From JANQPX01 sp039197065 (GTDB lineage: Bacteria > Pseudomonadota > Alphaproteobacteria > Geminicoccales > Geminicoccaceae), in assembly GCA_039197065.1 (NCBI GenBank), contig JBCCUL010000001.1:310001-374000 (forward strand): a stretch of 64,000 nucleotides of DNA, given 5' to 3'. Below are positions 50,573 to 58,741 of this stretch, piece after piece. The position numbers and the translations under genes were made by a program. The notes under the pieces were generated by a model that was not told the origin of the DNA, searched no databases, and was given only the letters and a program-made list of their open reading frames with translations. Within the stretch, counting starts at the first letter, position 1. Every line of letters starts with the position of its first letter.

Positions 50573-51759
50573 TGCCGCCTGATGCCGCCGGCATCGGCTT
50601 GGCTGGGGATGGGCGCTCTATGGCCGCTGAAAAGCATCGTCCAGGTCTTCTCGATCATGTCTATGCCTGGCGCGACCGGCTGCTGACCAGCCACCGCTTT
50701 CAGCGCTTTGCCGCCCGCTTTCCGCTGACCCGACCGATTGCGCGGCGAAAAGCGCGAACGCTGTTCGATCTCTGCACCGGCTTCGTCTACACCCAGGTGC
50801 TGCTCGCCTGCGTCAGGCTCGGTCTGTTCGACCAGCTGCGCGCTGGACCGTTGGCGTTGGGAGAGATTGCCAAGCGCCTGTCTTTGTCGACGGACGCCGC
50901 AGAGCGTCTGCTGCTCGCCGCTTGCTCGCTCGATCTGGTCGCCCGTCGCGGGCGCGATCGTTTCGGTCTCGGTGAGCTGGGCGCCGCCTATCTCGGCAAT
51001 CCCGGTCTCGGCGCGATGATCGAGCATCACGCTTTGCTCTATGCCGATCTGCATGATCCCGTCGCTCTCCTACGCGGCGAACGGCCTGCGACCGAGCTCA
51101 GCCGCTACTGGGCCTATTCCGGCAATGACGAAGCCGGAGAGCTAGAAGGCGAGCATGTCGCTGATTACAGCCGATTGATGGCCGCCACCCAGCCGATGAT
51201 CGCCGCAGAGGTGCTGGACGCCTATGCCGTCGGGAAACACCGTGTCCTGATGGATGTCGGCGGCGGGGAAGGGGCGTTCCTGATCAAGGCCGCGGAACGG
51301 GCGCCCGACCTGCAGCTCATGCTGTTCGACCTGCCGGCGGTTGCCGAGCGGGCGCGGCAACGTTTCCAGGAAACCGGCCTAGGTGATCGCGCCCGAGCGA
51401 TTGGCGGCGACTTTCAATCGGGCGTCCTTCCCAAGGACGCCGATCTGATCTCCCTGGTGCGCATCATCCACGACCATGACGATGACGCAGCGCTCACCAT
51501 CCTGAAGGCAGTGCGCGCTGCGCTTCCGCCCGGCGGCACGCTGCTGATCGCCGAACCGATGGCCGGTACGGCCGGTGCCGAGGCCATGGCCGATGCCTAT
51601 TTCGGCTTCTACTTGCTTGCCATGGGGCGTGGCCGGGCGCGTCGCCAGGATGAAATTTTCGCACTTCTACACGCTGCTGGCTTCGACGGGATGAAGGCGA
51701 TTCCCACGTCGACTCCGCTGCTCACCCGCGTTATCTGGGCAACTGTCAATACAAATTGA
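50572..51759 (+). CDS. crtF: Hydroxyneurosporene O-methyltransferase
   Basis: CrtF methylates the 1-hydroxyl of acyclic carotenoids with SAM. The 395-residue protein has an N-terminal winged-helix dimerisation domain (LFDLCTGFVYTQVLLACVRLGLFD), the SAM-binding LMDVGGGEGAFLIKA near residue 225, and a catalytic-His segment RIIHDHDDDAA of the class I O-methyltransferases. The start is at the TGATG junction with crtE; a GTG codon precedes it. The stop codon lies inside a PpsR-type operator of bchC. Confidence 0.93.
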   Translation: MPPDAAGIGLAGDGRSMAAEKHRPGLLDHVYAWRDRLLTSHRFQRFAARFPLTRPIARRKARTLFDLCTGFVYTQVLLACVRLGLFDQLRAGPLALGEIAKRLSLSTDAAERLLLAACSLDLVARRGRDRFGLGELGAAYLGNPGLGAMIEHHALLYADLHDPVALLRGERPATELSRYWAYSGNDEAGELEGEHVADYSRLMAATQPMIAAEVLDAYAVGKHRVLMDVGGGEGAFLIKAAERAPDLQLMLFDLPAVAERARQRFQETGLGDRARAIGGDFQSGVLPKDADLISLVRIIHDHDDDAALTILKAVRAALPPGGTLLIAEPMAGTAGAEAMADAYFGFYLLAMGRGRARRQDEIFALLHAAGFDGMKAIPTSTPLLTRVIWATVNTN

Positions 51760-51787
51760 CAGATTTAAATGTAACGAATTATTGACA
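51744..51787. promoter_or_regulatory. Two perfect PpsR/CrtJ-type operators upstream of bchC
   Basis: TGT-N12-ACA occurs at 51744-51761 and again at 51770-51787, eight bases apart, in a short AT-rich patch. The first overlaps the crtF stop. The second overlaps a -35 element. The layout resembles the bchC promoter studied in Rhodobacter. Confidence 0.8.
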
Positions 51788-51809
51788 AGATTTAATGCAA
51801 AGTTATGGT
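51782..51809 (+). promoter_or_regulatory. Sigma-70-like bchC promoter
   Basis: TTGACA followed after 16 bases by TATGGT. It overlaps the second PpsR site, so bound repressor would hide the -35. It lies 58 bases before the bchC start. Confidence 0.6.
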
Positions 51810-51866
51810 GATAGAACAAGGCTCTAAAAATTAGTTGGGCCATATGTTTAGGGGGTCACTTCAGGG

Positions 51867-52805
51867 ATGAAAGCAATTGCCGTCGTCATAGAGGAGCCGG
51901 AGCGGCTAGCGCTCACCGAGCTGCCTCTTGCGCCTGCGGGCGATGGCGATGTGATTGTCGACATCGACTATTCCGGCATCAGCACGGGGACGGAGCGTCT
52001 GCTCTGGTCCGGTCGTATGCCGCCTTTCCCTGGCATGGGCTACCCGCTGGTCCCCGGCTACGAGTCGGTCGGTCGGGTCGTGAAGGCGGGGTCGAATGCC
52101 GATTTCGCGGTCGGCGACCATGTTTTCGTGCCCGGCGCCAATTGTTTCGGTGACATCCGCGGTTTGTTCGGCGGTGCCGCTTCCAAGCTGGTCGTACCGG
52201 GGGCGCGTATTGCCAAGGTTGACGAGGCGCTAGGCGAGCAGGCGACCTTGCTGGCCCTTGCCGCCACCGCGCGCCATGCGATCGCGCAGGCCCACGCCAC
52301 ACCGCCCGACCTGATCGTCGGTCACGGTATCCTTGGCAGGCTCCTCGCCCGTCTCGCCGTCCTGATGCACGGGCCGGAGCCGGTCGTCTGGGAGACTGAT
52401 CCGACGAGGGCGGAGGGTGCTGTCGGCTATGACGTCGTCGATCCCAAGGATGATGATCGCAGGGACTACCGTTCGATCTACGACGTCAGCGGCGATGCCT
52501 CGCTCCTGGATGGCCTGATCGCACGCTTGGCGCCCGGCGGCGAGATCGTGCTCGCGGGCTTTTACAGCGATCCGCTCAGCTTTGCCTTCCCCCCTGCCTT
52601 CATGCGTCAGGCGCGCATCCGCATCGCAGCCGAATGGCAGCCGGATGATCTTACGGCAGTCAACGCTCTGATCGATCAGGGCGCTCTCTCCCTCGACGGT
52701 CTGATCACTCACAGCCTTGCGGCCGATGCTGCGCCTGAAGCTTACGAGACGGCCTTCAACGATCCGGCCTGCCTCAAGATGATCTTGGATTGGAGAATTT
52801 GCTGA
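51867..52805 (+). CDS. bchC: 3-hydroxyethyl bacteriochlorophyllide a dehydrogenase
   Basis: BchC oxidises the 3-hydroxyethyl group to the acetyl of bacteriochlorophyll a. The 312-residue medium-chain dehydrogenase has DIDYSGISTGTERLLWSGRMPPFPGMGYPLVPGYE at the N-terminus and a Rossmann GHGILGRLLARLAVL. It lacks most structural zinc cysteines, as is usual in BchC. The TGATG junction couples it to bchX. Confidence 0.95.
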   Translation: MKAIAVVIEEPERLALTELPLAPAGDGDVIVDIDYSGISTGTERLLWSGRMPPFPGMGYPLVPGYESVGRVVKAGSNADFAVGDHVFVPGANCFGDIRGLFGGAASKLVVPGARIAKVDEALGEQATLLALAATARHAIAQAHATPPDLIVGHGILGRLLARLAVLMHGPEPVVWETDPTRAEGAVGYDVVDPKDDDRRDYRSIYDVSGDASLLDGLIARLAPGGEIVLAGFYSDPLSFAFPPAFMRQARIRIAAEWQPDDLTAVNALIDQGALSLDGLITHSLAADAAPEAYETAFNDPACLKMILDWRIC

Positions 52806-53794
52806 TGACCGCGACTCTTCTTGAGACGGCGAGCCGCGCCGAGGCACAGTCTAGCGACGACCTCGATCCGAAGGCGGACGTTCCATCCAAGCAGACGCAG
52901 GTTATCGCGATCTACGGCAAAGGCGGGATCGGTAAGAGTTTCACACTTTCCAACCTCTCCTACATGATGGCGCAGCAGGGAAAGCGCGTGCTTCTGATCG
53001 GCTGCGATCCAAAGAGTGACACGACATCGCTCCTGTTCGCCGGCCGCTCCTGTCCGACCATCATCGAGACCTCGTCCAAGAAGAAAGCCGCGGGCGAGAA
53101 GGTGAAGATCGGCGATGTCTGCTTCAAGCGCGACGGCGTCTACGCGATGGAGCTCGGCGGTCCCGAGGTCGGCCGCGGCTGCGGCGGGCGCGGCATCATC
53201 CACGGCTTCGAGCTCCTGGAAAAGCTCGGCTTTCATGACTGGGACTTCGACTACGTTCTCCTCGACTTCCTCGGCGACGTGGTCTGCGGCGGCTTCGGCC
53301 TGCCGATCGCCCGGGACATGTGCCAGAAAGTGATCGTCGTTGGCTCCAACGACCTCCAGAGCCTCTACGTCGCCAACAATGTGTGCTCCGCCGTCGAATA
53401 TTTCCGCAAGCTCGGCGGCAATGTTGGCGTCGCCGGCCTGGTGATCAACAAGGATGACGGCACCGGCGAGGCCCAGGCCTTTGCAGACGCGGTCAACATT
53501 CCGGTGCTCGCCGCGATCCCTGCCCACGAAGACATCCGGCGGAAGAGCGCCAATTACGAGATCATCGGTAAGCCTGGCGGCGAATGGGGACCAATCTTCG
53601 AACAGCTGGGTCAGCAGGTGGCCGATGCGCCGCCGGTTCTGCCTACGCCGTTGGAACATGAAGGGCTTCTCGGCCTGTTCAAGGGCGAGACGGTCGGTCG
53701 CGGTGTCGAGCTGGAGCCCGCCACCCTCGACGACATGTGCGGCTCGGCTCTGCTGACCAAGCCGTCTCTCGAAGTCATCTACGAAGGTGTCTGA
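52805..53794 (+). CDS. bchX: Chlorophyllide a reductase iron protein subunit X
   Basis: BchX is the NifH-like ATPase dimer that feeds electrons to BchYZ, reducing ring B to make a bacteriochlorin. The 329 residues have the P-loop YGKGGIGKS and the two 4Fe-4S-ligating cysteines in GRGCGGRGI and DVVCGGFGLP. An N-terminal 35-residue leader precedes the P-loop, typical of BchX. It starts on the TGATG overlap with bchC. bchY follows 2 bases after its stop. Confidence 0.97.
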   Translation: MTATLLETASRAEAQSSDDLDPKADVPSKQTQVIAIYGKGGIGKSFTLSNLSYMMAQQGKRVLLIGCDPKSDTTSLLFAGRSCPTIIETSSKKKAAGEKVKIGDVCFKRDGVYAMELGGPEVGRGCGGRGIIHGFELLEKLGFHDWDFDYVLLDFLGDVVCGGFGLPIARDMCQKVIVVGSNDLQSLYVANNVCSAVEYFRKLGGNVGVAGLVINKDDGTGEAQAFADAVNIPVLAAIPAHEDIRRKSANYEIIGKPGGEWGPIFEQLGQQVADAPPVLPTPLEHEGLLGLFKGETVGRGVELEPATLDDMCGSALLTKPSLEVIYEGV

Positions 53795-53796
53795 GG

Positions 53797-55434
53797 TTGG
53801 TAGATCGCATACCAGACGCCTCATCCGAGGCACCGGCCAAAGTCAAGCGAGCCCTCACTGAGGGCGGCGGTTGCCACGGTGGCGCTGATCTGATGAAGCA
53901 AGCGGCGGAGGCCTCCGGTAAGAGCGAGGTCTTGGCCAAGCTTGCAAAGGACTACCCGCAAGGTCCGCACGATCAGCCACAGTCCATGTGTCCGGCCTTC
54001 GGATCGCTCCGCGTCGGCCTGCGCATGCGACGTACCGCAACGATCCTCTCGGGTTCAGCCTGCTGTGTCTACGGCCTGACCTTCACCTCGCACTTCTATG
54101 GTGCGCGGCGCACGGTTGGCTACGTGCCGTTCGACAGCGAGACGCTGGTCACCGGCCAGCTCTATCAGGATATCCGGGACGCTGTGCACAAGATGGCGGA
54201 CCCCGGCAAATATGATGCCGTTGTCGTGATCAATCTCTGCGTGCCGACCGCCTCCGGCATTCCGCTTGATCGTCTCCCGAAATCGATCGACGGCGTACGT
54301 GTTATCGGCATCGACGTGCCGGGTTTCGGCGTGCCGACCCACGCGGAGGCTAAGGACGTGCTCGCCGGCGCGATGTTGCGCTACGCCCGCGAGGAAGCGG
54401 AGCAGGGGCCCGTCGCCAAGCCGCGCAATCTCGTCGAGGACATGCCGATGGTGGCGATGCTCGGCGAATTCTTCCCGGCCGATCCTGTCGGTGTCGCCGC
54501 GATGCTCAAACCCATGGGCATGACCATCGCGCCGCAGACGCCTTGCCGCGAATGGCGGGATCTCTATGCCGCTCTCGATTGTGCCGTCGGTGCGGCTGTG
54601 CATCCGTTCTACACAGCATCCGTTCGCGAGCTGCAGCATGCCGGTCGCCCGATTGTCGGTTCCGGTCCGGTCGGCGTCGAGGGCACGGCGGCCTGGCTCG
54701 AAGCGGTTGGCAAAGCGGCTAATGTCGATGCCATCACCATCGAGAAGGCCAAAGCGGCCGCCCTTCCTCCGATCCATGCAGCTCTAAAAAAGAGCCCGAT
54801 CGACGCGACGGTCACCGTCTCTGGTTACGAAGGCTCTGAGTTGCTGGTCGCGCGTCTACTGATCGAGGCCGGTGCGCGCGTGCCCTATGTCGGCACCGCC
54901 TGCCCGAAGACCGACTGGAGCGTCGAGGATCGTGACTGGCTTGAGGCCCGTGGCGTCCATGTTCAATACCGTGCCTCGCTCGAACAGGATGTCGCCGCGA
55001 TGCGCGACGTCAAACCGGATCTCGCGCTCGGCACCACGCCGCTGGTCCAGGCTGCGAAGGAAGAGGGCACGCCAGCCGTCTACTTTACCAACATGGTCTC
55101 TGCCCGGCCGTTGTTCGGACCGGCCGGCGCTGGAGCACTCGCTTCGATCATCGCCAGCCAGGCCAATGGCAAGAAGCGTTTCAAGCGGATGGTCGATTTC
55201 TTCGGCGACGTCGGACAAGGGCCGAACGTTGGCTACGGCTATTCGAAGGACGACGCCAAAACCGCAAAGCCGGCGCCGGCTAAGGAGGCGAAGACTCCGG
55301 TCAAGGCCGAAAAGCCGAAGGCCGACGACGCCGACAAACCGAGCAAAGGTAAAACCGGCAAGACGCGCCGTGTCTTCGAAGCGAAAGCGCTGGCGGGCGG
55401 CGATGTCGACAGCACCGTGCCGGTGGGGAACTGA
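53797..55434 (+). CDS. bchY: Chlorophyllide a reductase subunit Y
   Basis: BchY is one of the two NifDK-like catalytic subunits of chlorophyllide reductase. A TTG two bases after the bchX stop is chosen as start, giving 545 residues. The ATG at 53737 would lie deep in bchX. Cluster cysteines are visible in QSMCPAFGSLR, GSACCVYG and INLCVPTASG. The last 60 residues form an unusual Lys/Ala/Pro/Asp-rich tail (AKPAPAKEAKTPVKAEKPKADD) that is probably disordered. bchZ starts one base after the stop. Confidence 0.94.
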   Translation: MVDRIPDASSEAPAKVKRALTEGGGCHGGADLMKQAAEASGKSEVLAKLAKDYPQGPHDQPQSMCPAFGSLRVGLRMRRTATILSGSACCVYGLTFTSHFYGARRTVGYVPFDSETLVTGQLYQDIRDAVHKMADPGKYDAVVVINLCVPTASGIPLDRLPKSIDGVRVIGIDVPGFGVPTHAEAKDVLAGAMLRYAREEAEQGPVAKPRNLVEDMPMVAMLGEFFPADPVGVAAMLKPMGMTIAPQTPCREWRDLYAALDCAVGAAVHPFYTASVRELQHAGRPIVGSGPVGVEGTAAWLEAVGKAANVDAITIEKAKAAALPPIHAALKKSPIDATVTVSGYEGSELLVARLLIEAGARVPYVGTACPKTDWSVEDRDWLEARGVHVQYRASLEQDVAAMRDVKPDLALGTTPLVQAAKEEGTPAVYFTNMVSARPLFGPAGAGALASIIASQANGKKRFKRMVDFFGDVGQGPNVGYGYSKDDAKTAKPAPAKEAKTPVKAEKPKADDADKPSKGKTGKTRRVFEAKALAGGDVDSTVPVGN

Positions 55435-55435
55435 G

Positions 55436-56896
55436 ATGTTGGTTCTCGATCATGATCGTGCCGGCGGCTACTGGGGAGCCGTCTACGCCTTTACCGCGAT
55501 GCGCGGGTTGCGCGTGGTGATCGATGGTCCGGTCGGCTGCGAGAACCTGCCGGTGACCGCGGTGCTCCACTACACCGACGGATTGCCGCCCCACGAGCTG
55601 CCCGTGACGGTCACCGGGCTCGCCGAAGACGAGCTTTCGATGAACGGCACCGAAAAGGCGCTGAAGCGGGCGAGCGATACTCAGGATCAAAAAATGCCGG
55701 CGGTGGTCGTCACCGGCTCGATCGCCGAGATGATCGGCGGCGGCGTAACGCCTGAAGGCTCGAACCTTCGCCGTTTTCTGCCGCGCACCATCGACGAGGA
55801 CCAGTGGCAGAGCGCTGATCGTGCGATCTTCTGGCTCTGGAACGAGTTCGGCGCACGCAAAGGCAAGGCACGGCGGAAGAAAGCGAAGCCCGAAGGAGCC
55901 AAGAAGTCGGTCAATATCATCGGACCGATCTATGGTACCTTCAACATGCCGTCCGACCTCGCCGAGATCCGTCGTCTGGTCGAGGGCATCGGGCTTGAGG
56001 TCAACATGACTTTCCCGCTGGGCAGCCATGTGGACGACGTCGCCAAGCTCGCCGATGCGGATGTCAATATCTGCATGTATCGCGAGTTCGGTCGCGAACT
56101 CTGCGAGGATCTGGATAGGCCTTATTTGCAGGCGCCGATCGGCCTGTTCGCCACCACCAATTTCCTCCGCAAGCTCGGTGAGCTGACGGGTGTCGATCCT
56201 GAGCCTTTTATCGAACGGGAAAAGGAAACGACGATCAAGCCAATCTGGGACCTTTGGCGCAGCGTAACCCAGGATTTCTTCTCGACCGGTTCCTTCGCGA
56301 TCGTCGCGACCGACACCTATGTGCGCGGCATGAAGAATTTTCTTGAGAACGAGATGGGTATTCCCTGCACCTTCTCCTTCTCGCGCAAAGCTGGCGTCAA
56401 ACCCGATAACGCCGAGGTCCGCGAAGCCCTGCGCACCAAGCCCCCTCTTGTTCTCTATGGCTCTTACAACGAGCGTATGTACGCCGCCGAGCTCAGCAGC
56501 CGCGCGATGTATATCCCGGCGTCCTTCCCCGGTGCGATCGTCAGGCGCGCGACCGGCACGCCGTTTATGGGCTATGCCGGCGCCACTTACGTCATCCAGG
56601 AATATTGTAACCAGTTGTTCGACGCGCTGTTTCATATCCTCCCGCTCGGTTCCGATCTCGACAAGGTCGATGCGACACCCACCAGGCTCGAGGCCGATGT
56701 CTTCGACTGGGACGAGGATGCGCAGGCGGTGCTTGAAGCGCATCTGGAGCAACAGCCTTTCCTCATCAGGATCTCGGCTGCCAAGACTCTGCGCGATCAA
56801 GTCGAACAGATGGCGCGTCTGGCAGGCGAGACCGTGATCTCTGCCGAACAGGTGCGCAGAACACTCGAAGGCATGAAGCAGGAGGTGCCAGCATGA
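55436..56896 (+). CDS. bchZ: Chlorophyllide a reductase subunit Z
   Basis: BchZ pairs with BchY. The 486 residues open with MLVLDHDRAGGYWGAVYAFTAMRGLRVVIDGPVGCENLPV, containing the cluster Cys, followed by HYTDGLPPHELPVTVTGLAEDEL. A segment rich in Lys/Arg near residue 140 (RKGKARRKKAKPEGAKKS) interrupts the usual NifK-like core. The C-terminal helix pair ends in EGMKQEVPA. It overlaps a tiny ORF and leads into puf, as in the crt-bch-puf superoperon. Confidence 0.96.
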   Translation: MLVLDHDRAGGYWGAVYAFTAMRGLRVVIDGPVGCENLPVTAVLHYTDGLPPHELPVTVTGLAEDELSMNGTEKALKRASDTQDQKMPAVVVTGSIAEMIGGGVTPEGSNLRRFLPRTIDEDQWQSADRAIFWLWNEFGARKGKARRKKAKPEGAKKSVNIIGPIYGTFNMPSDLAEIRRLVEGIGLEVNMTFPLGSHVDDVAKLADADVNICMYREFGRELCEDLDRPYLQAPIGLFATTNFLRKLGELTGVDPEPFIEREKETTIKPIWDLWRSVTQDFFSTGSFAIVATDTYVRGMKNFLENEMGIPCTFSFSRKAGVKPDNAEVREALRTKPPLVLYGSYNERMYAAELSSRAMYIPASFPGAIVRRATGTPFMGYAGATYVIQEYCNQLFDALFHILPLGSDLDKVDATPTRLEADVFDWDEDAQAVLEAHLEQQPFLIRISAAKTLRDQVEQMARLAGETVISAEQVRRTLEGMKQEVPA

Positions 56897-56967
56897 GCGC
56901 CGGCATCTCGAATTTTGACGATTCCGAAGACTGGCCCGTCTTGGGCAGTCTTACCAGGGGAGAGTGA
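56893..56967 (+). CDS. 24-codon ORF between bchZ and pufQ
   Basis: An ATG overlaps the bchZ stop (ATGA) and opens a 24-codon frame (MSAGISNFDDSEDWPVLGSL...). Its last codons contain the GGGGAGAG ribosome-binding site of pufQ, and its stop lies one base before the pufQ ATG. This is a textbook translational-coupling arrangement. The peptide is acidic and may have no function beyond that. Confidence 0.4.
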   Translation: MSAGISNFDDSEDWPVLGSLTRGE

Positions 56968-56968
56968 A

Positions 56969-57196
56969 ATGGCGAAGACCATCTCCGGATCGATGCGATT
57001 GCTCCGTCAGAAGAAGCGTGAGTTCAGCCTGCTGTTCGCGGTCTGCTTTGCATTTTTCCTGGTCGCTGCGGTGATCGGGCGGGTGTTGCCAGGAGCCTGG
57101 AGACGCGCCGTGGAGAACGGCAACAGGCGCCACAACATCGTCGCCGAAGCCTTGGCATCGGCCAACACATTTCTGCCATTCGTCTACCAGCGCTAG
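56969..57196 (+). CDS. pufQ: PufQ-like protein
   Basis: PufQ is a small single-pass membrane protein encoded just before pufB and needed for normal bacteriochlorophyll supply. The 75-residue product has a basic N-terminus, one membrane helix (FSLLFAVCFAFFLVAAVIGRVL) and a C-terminal segment ending in EALASANTFLPFVYQR, like the ITPxIFxP ending of PufQ. Similarity to Rhodobacter PufQ is modest; position makes the assignment likely. It is preceded by GGGGAGAG 5 bases away. Confidence 0.72.
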   Translation: MAKTISGSMRLLRQKKREFSLLFAVCFAFFLVAAVIGRVLPGAWRRAVENGNRRHNIVAEALASANTFLPFVYQR

Positions 57197-57202
57197 TCCC
57201 CG

Positions 57203-57245
57203 CCGGCCGCAAGTCGGCCGGAACCTTGTCGGCTGGTGAGCCGAC
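57203..57245 (+). promoter_or_regulatory. Two hairpins between pufQ and pufB
   Basis: CCGGCCG-N5-CGGCCGG (57203-57221) and GTCGGCT-N4-AGCCGAC (57228-57245) are perfect short stems in the pufQ-pufB leader. They may mark an RNA processing or stability boundary. No T-run follows. Confidence 0.5.
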
Positions 57246-57329
57246 CGGGGGCGTCAACGGTAGAAGGATCCCTTGCCGCGAGGGGTTTGCGCGGTAACGG
57301 CCGTAAGGCCAGTCAGCTGGAGGTGAACG

Positions 57330-57566
57330 ATGGCTGATGGAAGGAGTACCCTGACGGGGCTCACACATGCCGAAGCACAGGAGTTTCATTCGCTCTTTGT
57401 GCAAGGCTTCATCGGATGGATCGTCATCTGCTTCATTGCACACGTCTTGGTTTGGTTCTGGCGTCCCTGGTTCCCGGGTGCTGAGGGTTCGGCTGCGGCC
57501 TCTCAGTCCTCGATCATGGACAACGCCACGCAGCTCAGCCAGTACGCGCTGCAATTCTTGGCATAG
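57330..57566 (+). CDS. pufB: LH1 antenna beta chain with C-terminal extension
   Basis: PufB is the beta polypeptide of the core antenna. The 78-residue product has the TGLTHAEAQEFHSLF N-terminus, one helix and the bacteriochlorophyll-ligating His in FIAHVLVWFWRPWFPG. Beta chains normally end at or just after WRPWF; here 28 further residues (AEGSAAASQSSIMDNATQLS...) follow. The binding site GGAGGTGA is optimal. pufA starts 14 bases after the stop. Confidence 0.95.
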   Translation: MADGRSTLTGLTHAEAQEFHSLFVQGFIGWIVICFIAHVLVWFWRPWFPGAEGSAAASQSSIMDNATQLSQYALQFLA

Positions 57567-57580
57567 GGGAGTAACAGGAC

Positions 57581-57772
57581 ATGTGGAAGATCTGGTTACT
57601 CTTCGATCCAAGAAGGGCTTTGGTCGCAACCGCGATCTTTGCCTTTGCGATGGTGATGCTGCTGCACTTCATCGTGCTCAGCAGCAGTCCATACTACGGC
57701 GGGTTCCTCGGCTGGGGAGGCGGCGCGGAAGTCAGCGCTGTGTCCACTCCCGTCGACAGCATGCTCTCGTAG
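57581..57772 (+). CDS. pufA: LH1 antenna alpha chain
   Basis: PufA is the alpha polypeptide of LH1. The 63 residues begin with MWKIWLLFDPRRAL, the classic alpha start, followed by a single helix with the bacteriochlorophyll-binding His in VMLLHFIVLSSSPYY. The Gly/Ser/Val tail is on the periplasmic side. A strong hairpin follows before pufL, as in other puf operons where it stabilises pufBA mRNA. Confidence 0.96.
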   Translation: MWKIWLLFDPRRALVATAIFAFAMVMLLHFIVLSSSPYYGGFLGWGGGAEVSAVSTPVDSMLS

Positions 57773-57783
57773 CATCCGCCGAC

Positions 57784-57840
57784 ATGTTGTGGCGGGCAGG
57801 GTTTCGGGCGACTGCCCGGCAATGCTGTCCGCCACCACAT
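57784..57840 (+). promoter_or_regulatory. pufA-pufL intercistronic hairpin
   Basis: ATGTTGTGGCGG pairs with CCGCCACCACAT (one mismatch) and GGCAG with CTGCC inside. In Rhodobacter a hairpin in this place protects pufBA mRNA and gives antenna excess over reaction centres. Confidence 0.75.
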
Positions 57841-57887
57841 CCAGCTGACGTAAGCAGAAGAAATGAAAGGCCTGCGGAGTTGATAAG

Positions 57888-58715
57888 ATGGCGATGTTAA
57901 GTTTCGAAAAGAAGTACCGTGTCCGTGGCGGTACGCTGATTGGCGGCGATCTGTTCGACTTCTGGGTGGGCCCCTTCTATGTCGGGTTCTTTGGCGTCGT
58001 CGTCGCCTTCTTCGGCCTGTTCGGGGTCGGCATGATCCTTTATGGCGCTGCCCTTGGGCCGACCTGGAACCTCTGGCAGATCAGCATTGATCCGCCAGGC
58101 GAGGAATATGGCCTCGGCTTCGCGCCGTTGCGTCAAGGCGGCATCTGGCAGATCGTCACGATCTGCGCGGTCGTGACATTCTGCGCTTGGGCGCTGCGCC
58201 AGGCCGAGATCGCTCGCAAGCTAGGGATGGGCTATCACGTACCCGTCGCGTTCAGCTTCGCCATTTTCGCCTATGTGATTCTCGTCGTCGTCCGGCCGAT
58301 CCTTCACGGATCCTGGAGCCATGGATTTCCCTACGGCATCTTCACCCATCTCGATTGGGTGTCGAACGTCGGCTACCAGTATTACAACTTTAACTGGAAT
58401 CCGGTGCATATGATCGCTGTGACGCTGTTCCTCACGGCGACGCTCGCGCTCGCGCTGCACGGCTCGCTCATCCTCTCCGCGGCCAATCCCGGACGGGGTG
58501 AGAAGGTCAAGACACCGGAATATGAGGACACATTCTTCAGGGACACCATCGGCTATTCGATCGGCACGCTTGGCATCCATCGGCTCGGCCTCCTGATTGC
58601 GGTCTTCGCCGCCTTCTGGAGCGGCATCTGCATTCTGATCAGCGGTCCTCCCTTCTGGCAGGCCGGTTGGACGGAATGGTGGGAATGGCTGGGTACGATG
58701 CAAAACTACCGCTAA
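57888..58715 (+). CDS. pufL: Photosynthetic reaction centre L subunit
   Basis: PufL is one of the two core reaction-centre subunits. The 275 residues have the family opening SFEKKYRVRGGTLIGGDLFDFWVGPFYVGFFG, five helices and the His ligands for pigments and non-haem iron in FTHLDWVSNVGY, NPVHM and ALALHGSLIL. At the position of His L168 of Rhodobacter, which hydrogen-bonds the special pair, this protein has Asn (NFNWNP). The C-terminus is short, ending GTMQNYR. GGAG lies before the ATG. Confidence 0.97.
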   Translation: MAMLSFEKKYRVRGGTLIGGDLFDFWVGPFYVGFFGVVVAFFGLFGVGMILYGAALGPTWNLWQISIDPPGEEYGLGFAPLRQGGIWQIVTICAVVTFCAWALRQAEIARKLGMGYHVPVAFSFAIFAYVILVVVRPILHGSWSHGFPYGIFTHLDWVSNVGYQYYNFNWNPVHMIAVTLFLTATLALALHGSLILSAANPGRGEKVKTPEYEDTFFRDTIGYSIGTLGIHRLGLLIAVFAAFWSGICILISGPPFWQAGWTEWWEWLGTMQNYR

Positions 58716-58741
58716 GCCCAGAGAAAAACGGATCTACGGCC

